Assembly (NCBI GenBank): GCA_013003255.1
Contig: JABDJZ010000172.1
Span: forward strand, 1 to 12,650
DNA from: Rhodothermales bacterium
Lineage (GTDB): Bacteria > Bacteroidota > Rhodothermia > Rhodothermales > UBA10348
Length of the DNA: 12,650 nucleotides
Direction: 5' to 3'
Positions 1 to 6,394 of this stretch are shown in pieces. The position numbers were made by a program, and so were the translations under genes. A model generated the notes under the pieces. That model worked only from the letters and a program-made list of their open reading frames with translations. It ran no database searches and was not told the DNA's origin. How positions within the stretch are numbered: position 1 is the first letter of the stretch; every line of letters begins with the position of its first letter.

Positions 1-506
1 CGTTGGTGTACCGCTATCACCCATTTGATTTCGTTGGATGGGACGGGTACATGTATCCGTACGCCATCTCGATTCACGATTTCGAGCCCATCACCGGGCG
101 GGTGCACCAGCCACCGCCCGTCCACCAGATGTTTGCCGCCCGCAACTTCGTGATCTGCTCCTTCGTGCCGAGGATGTACGACTACCACCCGGACGCCATC
201 CCGGCGCCGTACAACCACTCGAACATCGATTCGGACGAAGTCCTCTACTACGCTGAAGGGGACTTCATGAGCCGACGCGGCATTGATCGCGGGTCATTCA
301 CCCTGCATCCCGGCGGCATCGCACACGGCCCGCATCCGGGGACGGCTGAAGCCTCCATCGGGAAGAAGGGCACGGAGGAACTCGCCGTGATGGTGGACAC
401 CTTCCGGCCCCTGCAGCTCACCGAGCACGCGCTTCAGAATGAGGATGCCGACTACATGTTGAGTTGGCAGCCCGAACGTCACGGTCTGCCGGCAAACGGC
501 ATCTAG
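1..506 (+). CDS. hmgA: Homogentisate 1,2-dioxygenase, C-terminal part (5' end outside window)
   Basis: The enzyme opens the ring of homogentisate to maleylacetoacetate in cytosolic tyrosine/phenylalanine breakdown, using a mononuclear Fe(II). The readable frame (about 168 codons) matches the C-terminal cupin half of the bacterial family: it has the segments FDFVGWDGYMYP, HDFEPITGR, PPPVHQ, PAPYNHSNIDSDEVLYY and LHPGGIAHGPHPG. Counting from the codon at position 3, His72 and Glu79 of NHSNIDSDE and His108 of AHGPH fit the two-His/one-Glu iron site of the family. His102 and His111 lie in the active-site region. The N-terminal half (about 220-260 residues) lies left of the window, so no start is called. 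The stop TAG at 504-506 overlaps the stop of the opposing lipoprotein gene. No frame damage is visible. The family call is secure; expression and operon partners cannot be judged. Confidence 0.96.
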   Translation, partial: LVYRYHPFDFVGWDGYMYPYAISIHDFEPITGRVHQPPPVHQMFAARNFVICSFVPRMYDYHPDAIPAPYNHSNIDSDEVLYYAEGDFMSRRGIDRGSFTLHPGGIAHGPHPGTAEASIGKKGTEELAVMVDTFRPLQLTEHALQNEDADYMLSWQPERHGLPANGI

Positions 507-1846
507 TTCGATCCTGCCTCGGTCTGCGGAATCCCGGTTCTGGGCAGGCAGTAGAACTCGCGGCCCGTCTCGTCAGCCGTGGCCGAGAAACAGACCTGGT
601 CACCAGGTGCCAACGTCATTTTGGACGGATTGGCGCCCACGGGTCCGGGCCGGAGGTCGGCCATGAGTTCCACACTGACGCCGTCCGTCATGCGCAGCTC
701 GGCGCCGACCTGTGGGTCCCTCGCTGAGAAGAACATGCGGTCTCCCACCACCGAGAATCCTGTCGGATCACTTCCCAGAGGCCCGGGGCTGACGTCTGCG
801 ACAAGGAAGACGTCGGTGCCGTCGGTTCGACGGAGTTCCATGCCGTTGGCGGCATCTTCGGCCACGAAGTAGAGGGCGCCCTCGAATTCGATGAACGCGT
901 GTGGTGAGCTGGATGCCGGTCCTGCATTCAGGTCGAGCATCATTGCGGCGTTCCCATCCGGGTCAACCCGCCACACCTCGGTGCCGGCCTCAGCCGTCGC
1001 TGCGGAGAAATACAGGTAACCATCCCACTCATACAGGCCACGGGGATTGGAACTGGCCTCACCGGGCTCAATGTCGCGCACCAGTTCAACCGACTCGCCG
1101 TCGTACATGTAGAGCTCGTTCCCGGACTCGACCCGATAGGCGGCGAAGTACATGCGGTCCCCGACCACCGTCATTTCGGACGGACGGGATCCACTGGGGC
1201 CCGGGTTGATGTCAGCCACGGTACGGACGCGGTCCTCCGTGGCACAGTGGAGTTCGGTACCGACTGCCGCAACCTGGGCCGCAAAACAGAGCTCATCGCC
1301 GAAGGCGGTCAGGTACCCAGGGTTGGAGCTCCCGGGGCCGGGTTCCACGTCAAACGCCAGTTGGGGCGCTCCGTCCTCCAGCTTCCAGAGCTCGAAGCCG
1401 CGCCGCCCGTCATTCGCACGAAAATAGATGGTCCCCAGAGCCTCCGTGAAGTCCGTGGGCATGGCGCTGTCAGGACCGGGGTTGATGTCTCCGATCTGCT
1501 CAAGGGCGGTCCCGTCGAACATCCAGACCTCGCGTCCAAACGCATCGAGCAGGGCCGTGAGATACAGCTTCCCGTCAAACTCGAAAAAGCGGGCCGGCGC
1601 GGAGTTGCCGGAAGAGGGCTCGATGTCGGATACCCGCTCAAGAGCACGGCCGTCGTACCGCCAAATTTCGCTTCCGTAGTCCGGGTCGGTAGCCTGCATG
1701 TAGACATATCCATCCCAAGAGATGAGGTCCTCCGGGTTTGCGGCATCCGTTCCGGGATTCAGGTCCTGAACAAGTCCCACCGGAGCCTCACCCGCGGGAC
1801 CACAGCCGACTACGAGAAGGAACGAGGCGAGAAGCAATCGATACAT
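503..1846 (-). CDS. ELWxxDG-repeat lipoprotein, nine repeats
   Basis: This predicted 447-residue exported lipoprotein begins MYRLLLASFLLVVGC, a short hydrophobic signal with lipobox VVGC (Cys15). The frame stays open upstream to 2122, but that extension lacks a signal and would overlap the divergent gene, so the ATG at 1844-1846 is chosen. Residues 25-438 are nine consecutive units of 46-48 residues. Each has a D-[ILV]-[NE]-PG...S.P opening, a DG.LYF.A strand and a G.ELW..DG ending. Units 2-5, 7 and 8 are exactly 46 residues, which suggests a beta-propeller-like repeat fold. ELWxxDG proteins are found in surface and secreted proteins of many environmental bacteria, and their ligands are mostly unknown. 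Unit 4 (CFAAQ, ELHC) and unit 9 (CFSA, FYC) carry paired cysteines that may form disulfides. The gene is convergent with hmgA and divergent from the acyl-CoA synthetase. Repeat class is clear; function is unknown. Confidence 0.88.
   Translation of the reverse strand: MYRLLLASFLLVVGCGPAGEAPVGLVQDLNPGTDAANPEDLISWDGYVYMQATDPDYGSEIWRYDGRALERVSDIEPSSGNSAPARFFEFDGKLYLTALLDAFGREVWMFDGTALEQIGDINPGPDSAMPTDFTEALGTIYFRANDGRRGFELWKLEDGAPQLAFDVEPGPGSSNPGYLTAFGDELCFAAQVAAVGTELHCATEDRVRTVADINPGPSGSRPSEMTVVGDRMYFAAYRVESGNELYMYDGESVELVRDIEPGEASSNPRGLYEWDGYLYFSAATAEAGTEVWRVDPDGNAAMMLDLNAGPASSSPHAFIEFEGALYFVAEDAANGMELRRTDGTDVFLVADVSPGPLGSDPTGFSVVGDRMFFSARDPQVGAELRMTDGVSVELMADLRPGPVGANPSKMTLAPGDQVCFSATADETGREFYCLPRTGIPQTEAGSN
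533..1774 (-). repeat. Nine tandem ELWxxDG coding repeats, period about 138 bp
   Basis: This stretch codes for residues 25-438 of the lipoprotein and divides into nine back-to-back units of mostly 138 bp (46 codons; the first and last differ slightly in length). The units are diverged in sequence but keep the same spacing of the DxNPG, P, DG.LYF and G.ELW..DG positions. The array is therefore an old protein-level repeat, not a recent DNA duplication. Confidence 0.85.
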
Positions 1847-2054
1847 GGCAGGGAGATGCTGATAACAGTGTCGGCCCCTCAACGCCGGACCCGGTAGCAG
1901 GTTTGGCGGTTGGAAGCGCGGTCGGTGCGGCTCACCCCTTTTTTCATGAGTTGGCGACCGGATTTCGGTCGTGCCGGCGTGCCTCCAGCCCCGGCCAGGG
2001 CGCGTATGGCGTCCACGATGGCCGTTGCCGAGCAACTTCGAACCCAACTTCCCC
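1847..2054. promoter_or_regulatory. Divergent promoter region (208 bp)
   Basis: This gap separates the start codons of the minus-strand lipoprotein and the plus-strand acyl-CoA synthetase, so it should hold both promoters. It contains a run of six T at 1939-1944 and a small perfect dyad, CGACCG-5 nt-CGGTCG, at 1955-1971. I see no convincing -35/-10 pair of sigma-70 or Bacteroidota type, and no strong ribosome binding site before either start. The dyad is short enough to arise by chance. The role follows from gene orientation only. Confidence 0.45.
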
Positions 2055-4009
2055 ATGACCGAGACCTTCCCGTTTTCCGAGGACGTGGCCTGGACCCCGG
2101 ATCCCGAGTCCCTGAAGGACACAAACCTTCAGCGATTTATGAACCGGGAAGGGATCGAATCCCTTGACTCACTGCAGGAACGCAGCGTGACTGACCGGGA
2201 ATGGTTCTGGGATGCCGTCCTGCGCGACCTAGGGATCCGGTTTCGCACCCCGTACACCCAGGTGATTGACGAGGCCAAGGGACCCGAATTCCCAGGGTGG
2301 TGCGTCGGCGGGCGGATGAACATCATCGACAGCCTGCTGGACCGGTGGATCGAGGAAGGCCACGGAAACCGAGTGGCACTGCGCTACGAGGAGGAGTCCG
2401 GAGAAACGCGCCTGTTCACCTATGCGGAGTTGAACCGCGAGGTCTGTCGGGCTGCGAACGCACTGACGGCCCAGGGAATCGGCCGTGGAGACGCCGTGGG
2501 TCTCCTGATGCCCATGTGCCCCGAATTGGCGATTACGTTCCTGGCCGTGATCAAGGTCGGCGGAATCATCCTGCCACTCTTCTCCGGATACGGCCCTTCC
2601 GCCGTGGCCACGCGACTTCAGGACGCCGATGCCCGCGCCCTCTTCACGGCGGACGGATTCCGGCGACGCACCAAGCCTGTGGCGCTCAAAGCCGTGGCCG
2701 ACGAGGCCCTGGCACAGTGCCCGGAAGTCGCACGGGTCATTGTGGTGGACCACGCCGGGCTGGAGGTTTCGATGGATCCCGCCCGGGACCTGGCCTGGGA
2801 CGACTTCATTGCCGATCACGACACGGAGGCGCCCACCGCCGAGATGGACGCCGAGGACGTCCTGATGGTGATTTACACGAGCGGTACCACCGGTCGACCC
2901 AAGGGAGCCATCCACACGCACTGCGGCTTTCCCGTCAAGGCGGCCCAGGACATGTATCACGCGATGGATCTACGTCCGGGCGAAGTCATGTACTGGATGA
3001 CGGACATGGGCTGGATGATGGGTCCCTGGCTGGTATTCGGCGCCCTGGCTATCGGCGCATCCATGGTGTTTTACGATGGGGCCCCCGACCACCCCGAAGC
3101 GGATCGTGTCTGGGACATCATCGAGCGCCACGGGGTGACCCACCTGGGCCTCTCGCCGGTCCTCATCCGGGCTCTGGCGCCCCAGGGCTCGGAGCATCTG
3201 GAGCGGCATGACCTGTCGTCGCTGCGGGCCATCGGCTCCACCGGCAGTCCGTGGGATCCCAAGTCCTGGAAGTGGCTGCACCAGCACGCGCTGGGCGGCA
3301 CGCGGCCCATTCTCAACTACTCCGGCGGGACCGAGATTTCGGGCGGGATAGTCTGTGGCAACTTCTTTCGTCCTCTCAAGCCCTGCGCATTCTCCGGACC
3401 GGTTCCGGGTATGGACGCCGACGTGGTGGATGAGGATGGAAACCTGTCCGCGGAGCCGTGGGCGAGCTGGTGATCCGAGGTCCCTGGATCGGCATGACCC
3501 GCGGATTCTGGAAGGACCGCCAGCGCTACCTGGACTCCTATTGGAGCCGTCACCCCGGAATCTGGGTCCACGGCGATTTCGCTGCCATCGATGACGACGG
3601 GCTCTGGTACATCCTGGGGCGGAGCGACGACACCATCAAGGTGGCCGGAAAACGTCTCGGCCCTGCCGAAGTGGAAGCCATCATCAATGGGCATCCCTCT
3701 ATTCGGGAAAGTGCAGCCGTTGGCGTCCCCCACGAGATCAAGGGAGAGGTAGTCGTGGCGTTCTGCGTGCCGGCACCGGGCGTGGAGCCATCGGAGGCGC
3801 TCCGCGGCGAGCTGCTGGAACGCGTCACGGCCGCCCTCGGCAAGCCGCTGAAACCCAAGGCCATACTCTTTGCCGAAAAGCTGCCCAAGACCCGCAACGC
3901 CAAAGTCATGCGCCGTGTGGTACGAGCCGCCCACCTGGGGCTTGACCCGGGCGACGTATCGAGCCTGGAAGACCCCGCGACCGTCGACGCCATTCGCGAC
4001 GCCAGCTGA
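2055..4009 (+). pseudogene. AMP-forming acyl-CoA synthetase (acetyl-CoA synthetase type), split by a one-base frameshift
   Basis: The product would activate a carboxylic acid to acyl-CoA through an acyl-adenylate. The ATG at 2055 (MTETFPFSEDVAW) is chosen because upstream codons look unlike the family. The first frame runs to a TGA at 3471-3473; the second carries the rest to 4009. Joined, they give about 651 residues, the usual length for this family. An ACAS_N-like region (PGWCVGGRMN) comes first. Next are the P-loop YTSGTTGRPKG (from residue 274), the A5 motif NYSGGTE (421-427), then HGDFAAID and GRSDDTIK in the second frame, and the C-terminal catalytic lysine in PKTRNAK (codon 3902-3904, about residue 617 when repaired). 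Every key motif is intact, so the break is recent or a sequence error. Where acetyl-CoA synthetases carry the pocket Trp of WWQTE, this protein has SGGTE, which suggests an acid larger than acetate. The nearby hmgA pathway yields acetoacetate, a possible but unproven substrate. Confidence 0.88.
3443..3458 (+). other. Frameshift site in the acyl-CoA synthetase
   Basis: The upstream frame reads DEDGNLSAEPW and then stops; the downstream frame is open only from 3434 and reads VRGAVGELVI. Restoring one missing base at about 3446 (for example CTGGTC for CTGTC) gives DEDGNLVRGAVGELV, which matches the usual D-G-x-x-x-R-G-x-V-G-E-L-V pattern of the family. The exact position within about 3434-3470 is inferred. 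Confidence 0.75.
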
Positions 4010-4149
4010 CGCCCCCGCAGGACGCCCTGCCCACCACAGAGGACGGATGGGCGTATGAAGACCTGCGTTGAGCACCCTGGCGATGACAATCTGTCCGCTG
4101 GCCCCGAAGTTGCTTGACCCAGCGGAGTACGTATCGACCACTGACACGC

Positions 4150-5277
4150 ATGCCTTTCTTCCGACGCCTGACCCAGGCCTTCGTCCTCCTTGCCATCGTG
4201 CAGGCCGGTCCCGCCAACGGCCAGTCCACGCGGATAACGGGACAGATCACGGACGCCGAATCGGGCACGCCGCTGCCGGGTGCCCACGTGTTCATTGCCT
4301 CATCCCAGCGGGGCACCATCTCTGACGAGAATGGCCGCTATGCGTTGGAGGCCATCGTTCCGGGTGCGCACCGACTGTACATCTCGATGTTGGGGTACGA
4401 GCCTGTCGCCGTGGATACACTGTTCAGGGCGAGGGCCTACCAGTTCGATTTTGCCCTCCAACCCAAGATCCTCGAAGTGGGCGAGGTAACCGTCACCGCC
4501 GAGGGAGACCCTGACTGGGCCCGACAACTCGAGCGATTCATCAGGCTGTTCATCGGGGAATCCCCCAACTCTCTTGAGGTGGACATCGTCAATCCGGAGG
4601 TCCTGGACTTCACCGACAAGCTCGGCCGGTTCTCAGCCCGAGCTTCGGAGCCTTTGATTATCGAGAATCGGGCGCTGGGCTACCGGATCCAGTACTTCCT
4701 CAACGACTTCCAGGCCACGGCCGGGCGAACCCAGTATGACGGAGAGCCCCTCTTCTCGGAACTCGAACCCCAGAATGAGGCAGACATCGAACGATGGGGC
4801 AGAAAACGCCAGGAAGCTTTCATGGGATCGTTTCGGCACCTGCTGCTGGCCCTGCTCGCCGAGCGTTCGGAGCGCCAGGGATTCAAGCTCTACTCGCGGC
4901 CCAGCATCTCGGTCACCGGAACCACACCGGGTGGCAGAACCCAGCAACTCCAGAGCCAGCAACGATTCCCGATCGAGAATCCCAGTTCGCTGTTCACGCC
5001 CGGCGAAACCCGTGACGAGCACATTCTGGACTTTACGGGGTTCGTCGAGATAGTCTACATGGGCGAAACAGAATCTGAGGCCTACCTGAATTGGCAGCGG
5101 CGCGGCCGACGAGCCAAACCCAAGTTCCAGACATCGTGGATCAACCTGGAAAACGGACCAACCGTCTTCGACTACAAGGGCGATGTGGTCGATCCGTACG
5201 GCGTGACCTTCTATGGATACCTGGCATTCGAGCGCGTGGCCGATCAAGTGCCCAAGGAGTACCGCCCCGGGCGTTGA
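4150..5277 (+). CDS. Exported CarboxypepD_reg-like protein, tandem paralogue A
   Basis: This is a predicted secreted or periplasmic protein of 375 residues. The ATG at 4150 gives a clean Sec signal (MPFFRRLTQAFVLLAIV...ANG|QS, cleavage near residue 24); an upstream in-frame TTG at 4114 adds only a non-signal tail. Residues 28-115 form a carboxypeptidase-regulatory-like beta-sandwich (ITGQITDAESGTPLPGAHVF, GTISDENGRYAL, LGYEPV), as seen at the N-terminus of many Bacteroidota outer-membrane proteins. No TonB plug or barrel follows. Residues 120-375 form a domain I do not recognise, with markers LERFIRLFIG, IVNPEVLDF, FRHLLLALL, GFVEIVY and DPYGVTFYGYLAFERV. The next gene encodes a diverged copy of the whole protein, and the two overlap at TTGA. 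Function unknown; a cell-envelope role is inferred. Confidence 0.85.
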   Translation: MPFFRRLTQAFVLLAIVQAGPANGQSTRITGQITDAESGTPLPGAHVFIASSQRGTISDENGRYALEAIVPGAHRLYISMLGYEPVAVDTLFRARAYQFDFALQPKILEVGEVTVTAEGDPDWARQLERFIRLFIGESPNSLEVDIVNPEVLDFTDKLGRFSARASEPLIIENRALGYRIQYFLNDFQATAGRTQYDGEPLFSELEPQNEADIERWGRKRQEAFMGSFRHLLLALLAERSERQGFKLYSRPSISVTGTTPGGRTQQLQSQQRFPIENPSSLFTPGETRDEHILDFTGFVEIVYMGETESEAYLNWQRRGRRAKPKFQTSWINLENGPTVFDYKGDVVDPYGVTFYGYLAFERVADQVPKEYRPGR

Positions 5278-6356
5278 GGTCCTTCCTGTTCCTGATCGTC
5301 CTGACCGTGGCCGGAGATCTCCAGGCCCGGCAGGTCACAGGCGTCATCTCTGACGCCGAAACCGGGCGTCCCCTTGCAGGCGCACACGTGTTCATTGCGG
5401 GTACGCTCATCGGTACGGCGGCGGACGAAGCCGGGACCTTCCATCTGGCTTCCGTCCCTCCGGGCAGGCACCGGTTCGTCGGCACCATGCTCGGCTACGA
5501 GACATCGGGCGTGGATACCACGTTTGTCGGGAGCCTGCTCCACCTGGAACTGCGGCTGACGCCGACGGTGCTCGAAGCCGGTACCATCGAAGTCGTCGCC
5601 CGCCAGGACGGGCGCTGGCAGAAGAATCTGGAGCGGTTCACGCGCCAGTTCCTGGGCGCCTCGGCGGCGGCTCGCGCAGCCCGAATCGTCAATCCCGAGA
5701 TCCTGGACTTTGACCGCGCGTGGTGGGGACGTCTGCGAGCGCGGGCGTCGGCACCCCTGGTACTTGAGCACGACCACCTGGGGTACCGCACCACGTACCA
5801 CCTCAAGGAATACGACTATACCCCTTCCGTCCTGAGGTACGATGGGGACCCGGAATTCCAGGAACTGGAGCCTGCAACACCGGAGCAGGCGGCCGACTGG
5901 CGAGCAAATCGCAGTGCGGCCTTCCTGGGTAGCTACCGGCATTTCCTGCTGTCCCTGCTCTCTGACTCGCTGGAATCGCAGGGCTTTCACCTCTATCGAC
6001 GGCCGTCCCTCGACCGGCCGACCCAATCCGCCTACCGGTTCAGTACGGGGCCGGATCGCCTGATCAGCGAACGTGACTCGGCCGGAGTGACCCTGTCCTT
6101 CTCAGGCTTTGTTGAGATCATCTTTGAGCCCGAAATGGAGGAAATCGCCTACCTGGAGGAATTGGGGACCATGCGAAGGCCGGGGCCACAGGTCTCATGG
6201 ATCAAGCTGAACGACGGGCCTACCCGGATTGACTGGTCCGGAACCGCCATCGACCCGTACGGAATCACTGTGTACGGGTATCTTGCGTTCGAGCGCGTCG
6301 GGGACGAACTCCCCAAGGAATACCGCCCCGCGGGGGTGCATCTGAAGCCCCGCTGA
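5274..6356 (+). CDS. Exported CarboxypepD_reg-like protein, tandem paralogue B
   Basis: This 360-residue paralogue has the same plan as its upstream neighbour: a signal peptide (MRSFLFLIVLTVAGDLQA, cleavage near residue 18), a CarboxypepD_reg-like domain (about 20-105: GVISDAETGRPLAGAHVF, GTAADEAGTF, MLGYET) and the shared C-terminal domain (about 112-352: LERFTRQFLG, IVNPEILDF, YRHFLLSLL, GFVEIIF, DPYGITVYGYLAFERV, PKEYRP). The frame is open further upstream, but that part is antisense-like filler over the previous gene. The TTG at 5274 is chosen because the signal peptide starts there and because it overlaps the preceding TGA as TTGA, an arrangement typical of coupled translation. The C-terminal domain is better conserved between the copies in its last 80 residues than in the middle. 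Function unknown. Confidence 0.82.
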   Translation: MRSFLFLIVLTVAGDLQARQVTGVISDAETGRPLAGAHVFIAGTLIGTAADEAGTFHLASVPPGRHRFVGTMLGYETSGVDTTFVGSLLHLELRLTPTVLEAGTIEVVARQDGRWQKNLERFTRQFLGASAAARAARIVNPEILDFDRAWWGRLRARASAPLVLEHDHLGYRTTYHLKEYDYTPSVLRYDGDPEFQELEPATPEQAADWRANRSAAFLGSYRHFLLSLLSDSLESQGFHLYRRPSLDRPTQSAYRFSTGPDRLISERDSAGVTLSFSGFVEIIFEPEMEEIAYLEELGTMRRPGPQVSWIKLNDGPTRIDWSGTAIDPYGITVYGYLAFERVGDELPKEYRPAGVHLKPR

Positions 6357-6394
6357 CGCGTTTTCACCCCCCTGCACATCCACGTCCCACCGAT

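Noticed and set aside
1955..1971. Perfect 6-bp dyad CGACCG-5 nt-CGGTCG in the divergent region
   Set aside because: A dyad this short is expected about once by chance in 200 bp of GC-rich DNA, and it has no T-tract for a terminator.
1847..2122. Upstream in-frame extension of the ELWxxDG lipoprotein (92 more codons)
   Set aside because: It overlaps the start of the divergent acyl-CoA synthetase, is rich in Arg/Gly/Pro as expected of shadow translation, and would bury the lipoprotein signal peptide inside the protein.
2229..2960. Long minus-strand open frame inside the acyl-CoA synthetase gene
   Set aside because: It is a mirror frame of a high-GC coding region; the plus strand has clear family motifs and the minus product has none.
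4022..4054. Inverted repeat ACGCCC ... GGGCGT after the acyl-CoA synthetase stop, considered as a terminator
   Set aside because: It has only a 6-bp stem with a 21-nt loop and no T-tract; chance in GC-rich sequence is likely.
3317..4147. Long minus-strand open frame over the 3' end of the acyl-CoA synthetase
   Set aside because: It is antisense to conserved motifs of the synthetase and has no recognisable domain or signal.
4114..4149. Upstream TTG start and TTGACC promoter-like hexamer before paralogue A
   Set aside because: The extra 12 residues precede a complete signal peptide, and no -10 element lies at a suitable distance from TTGACC.
5244..6026. 260-codon minus-strand open frame opposite paralogue B
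   Set aside because: It is a shadow of a gene whose signal peptide and domain structure are clear on the plus strand.
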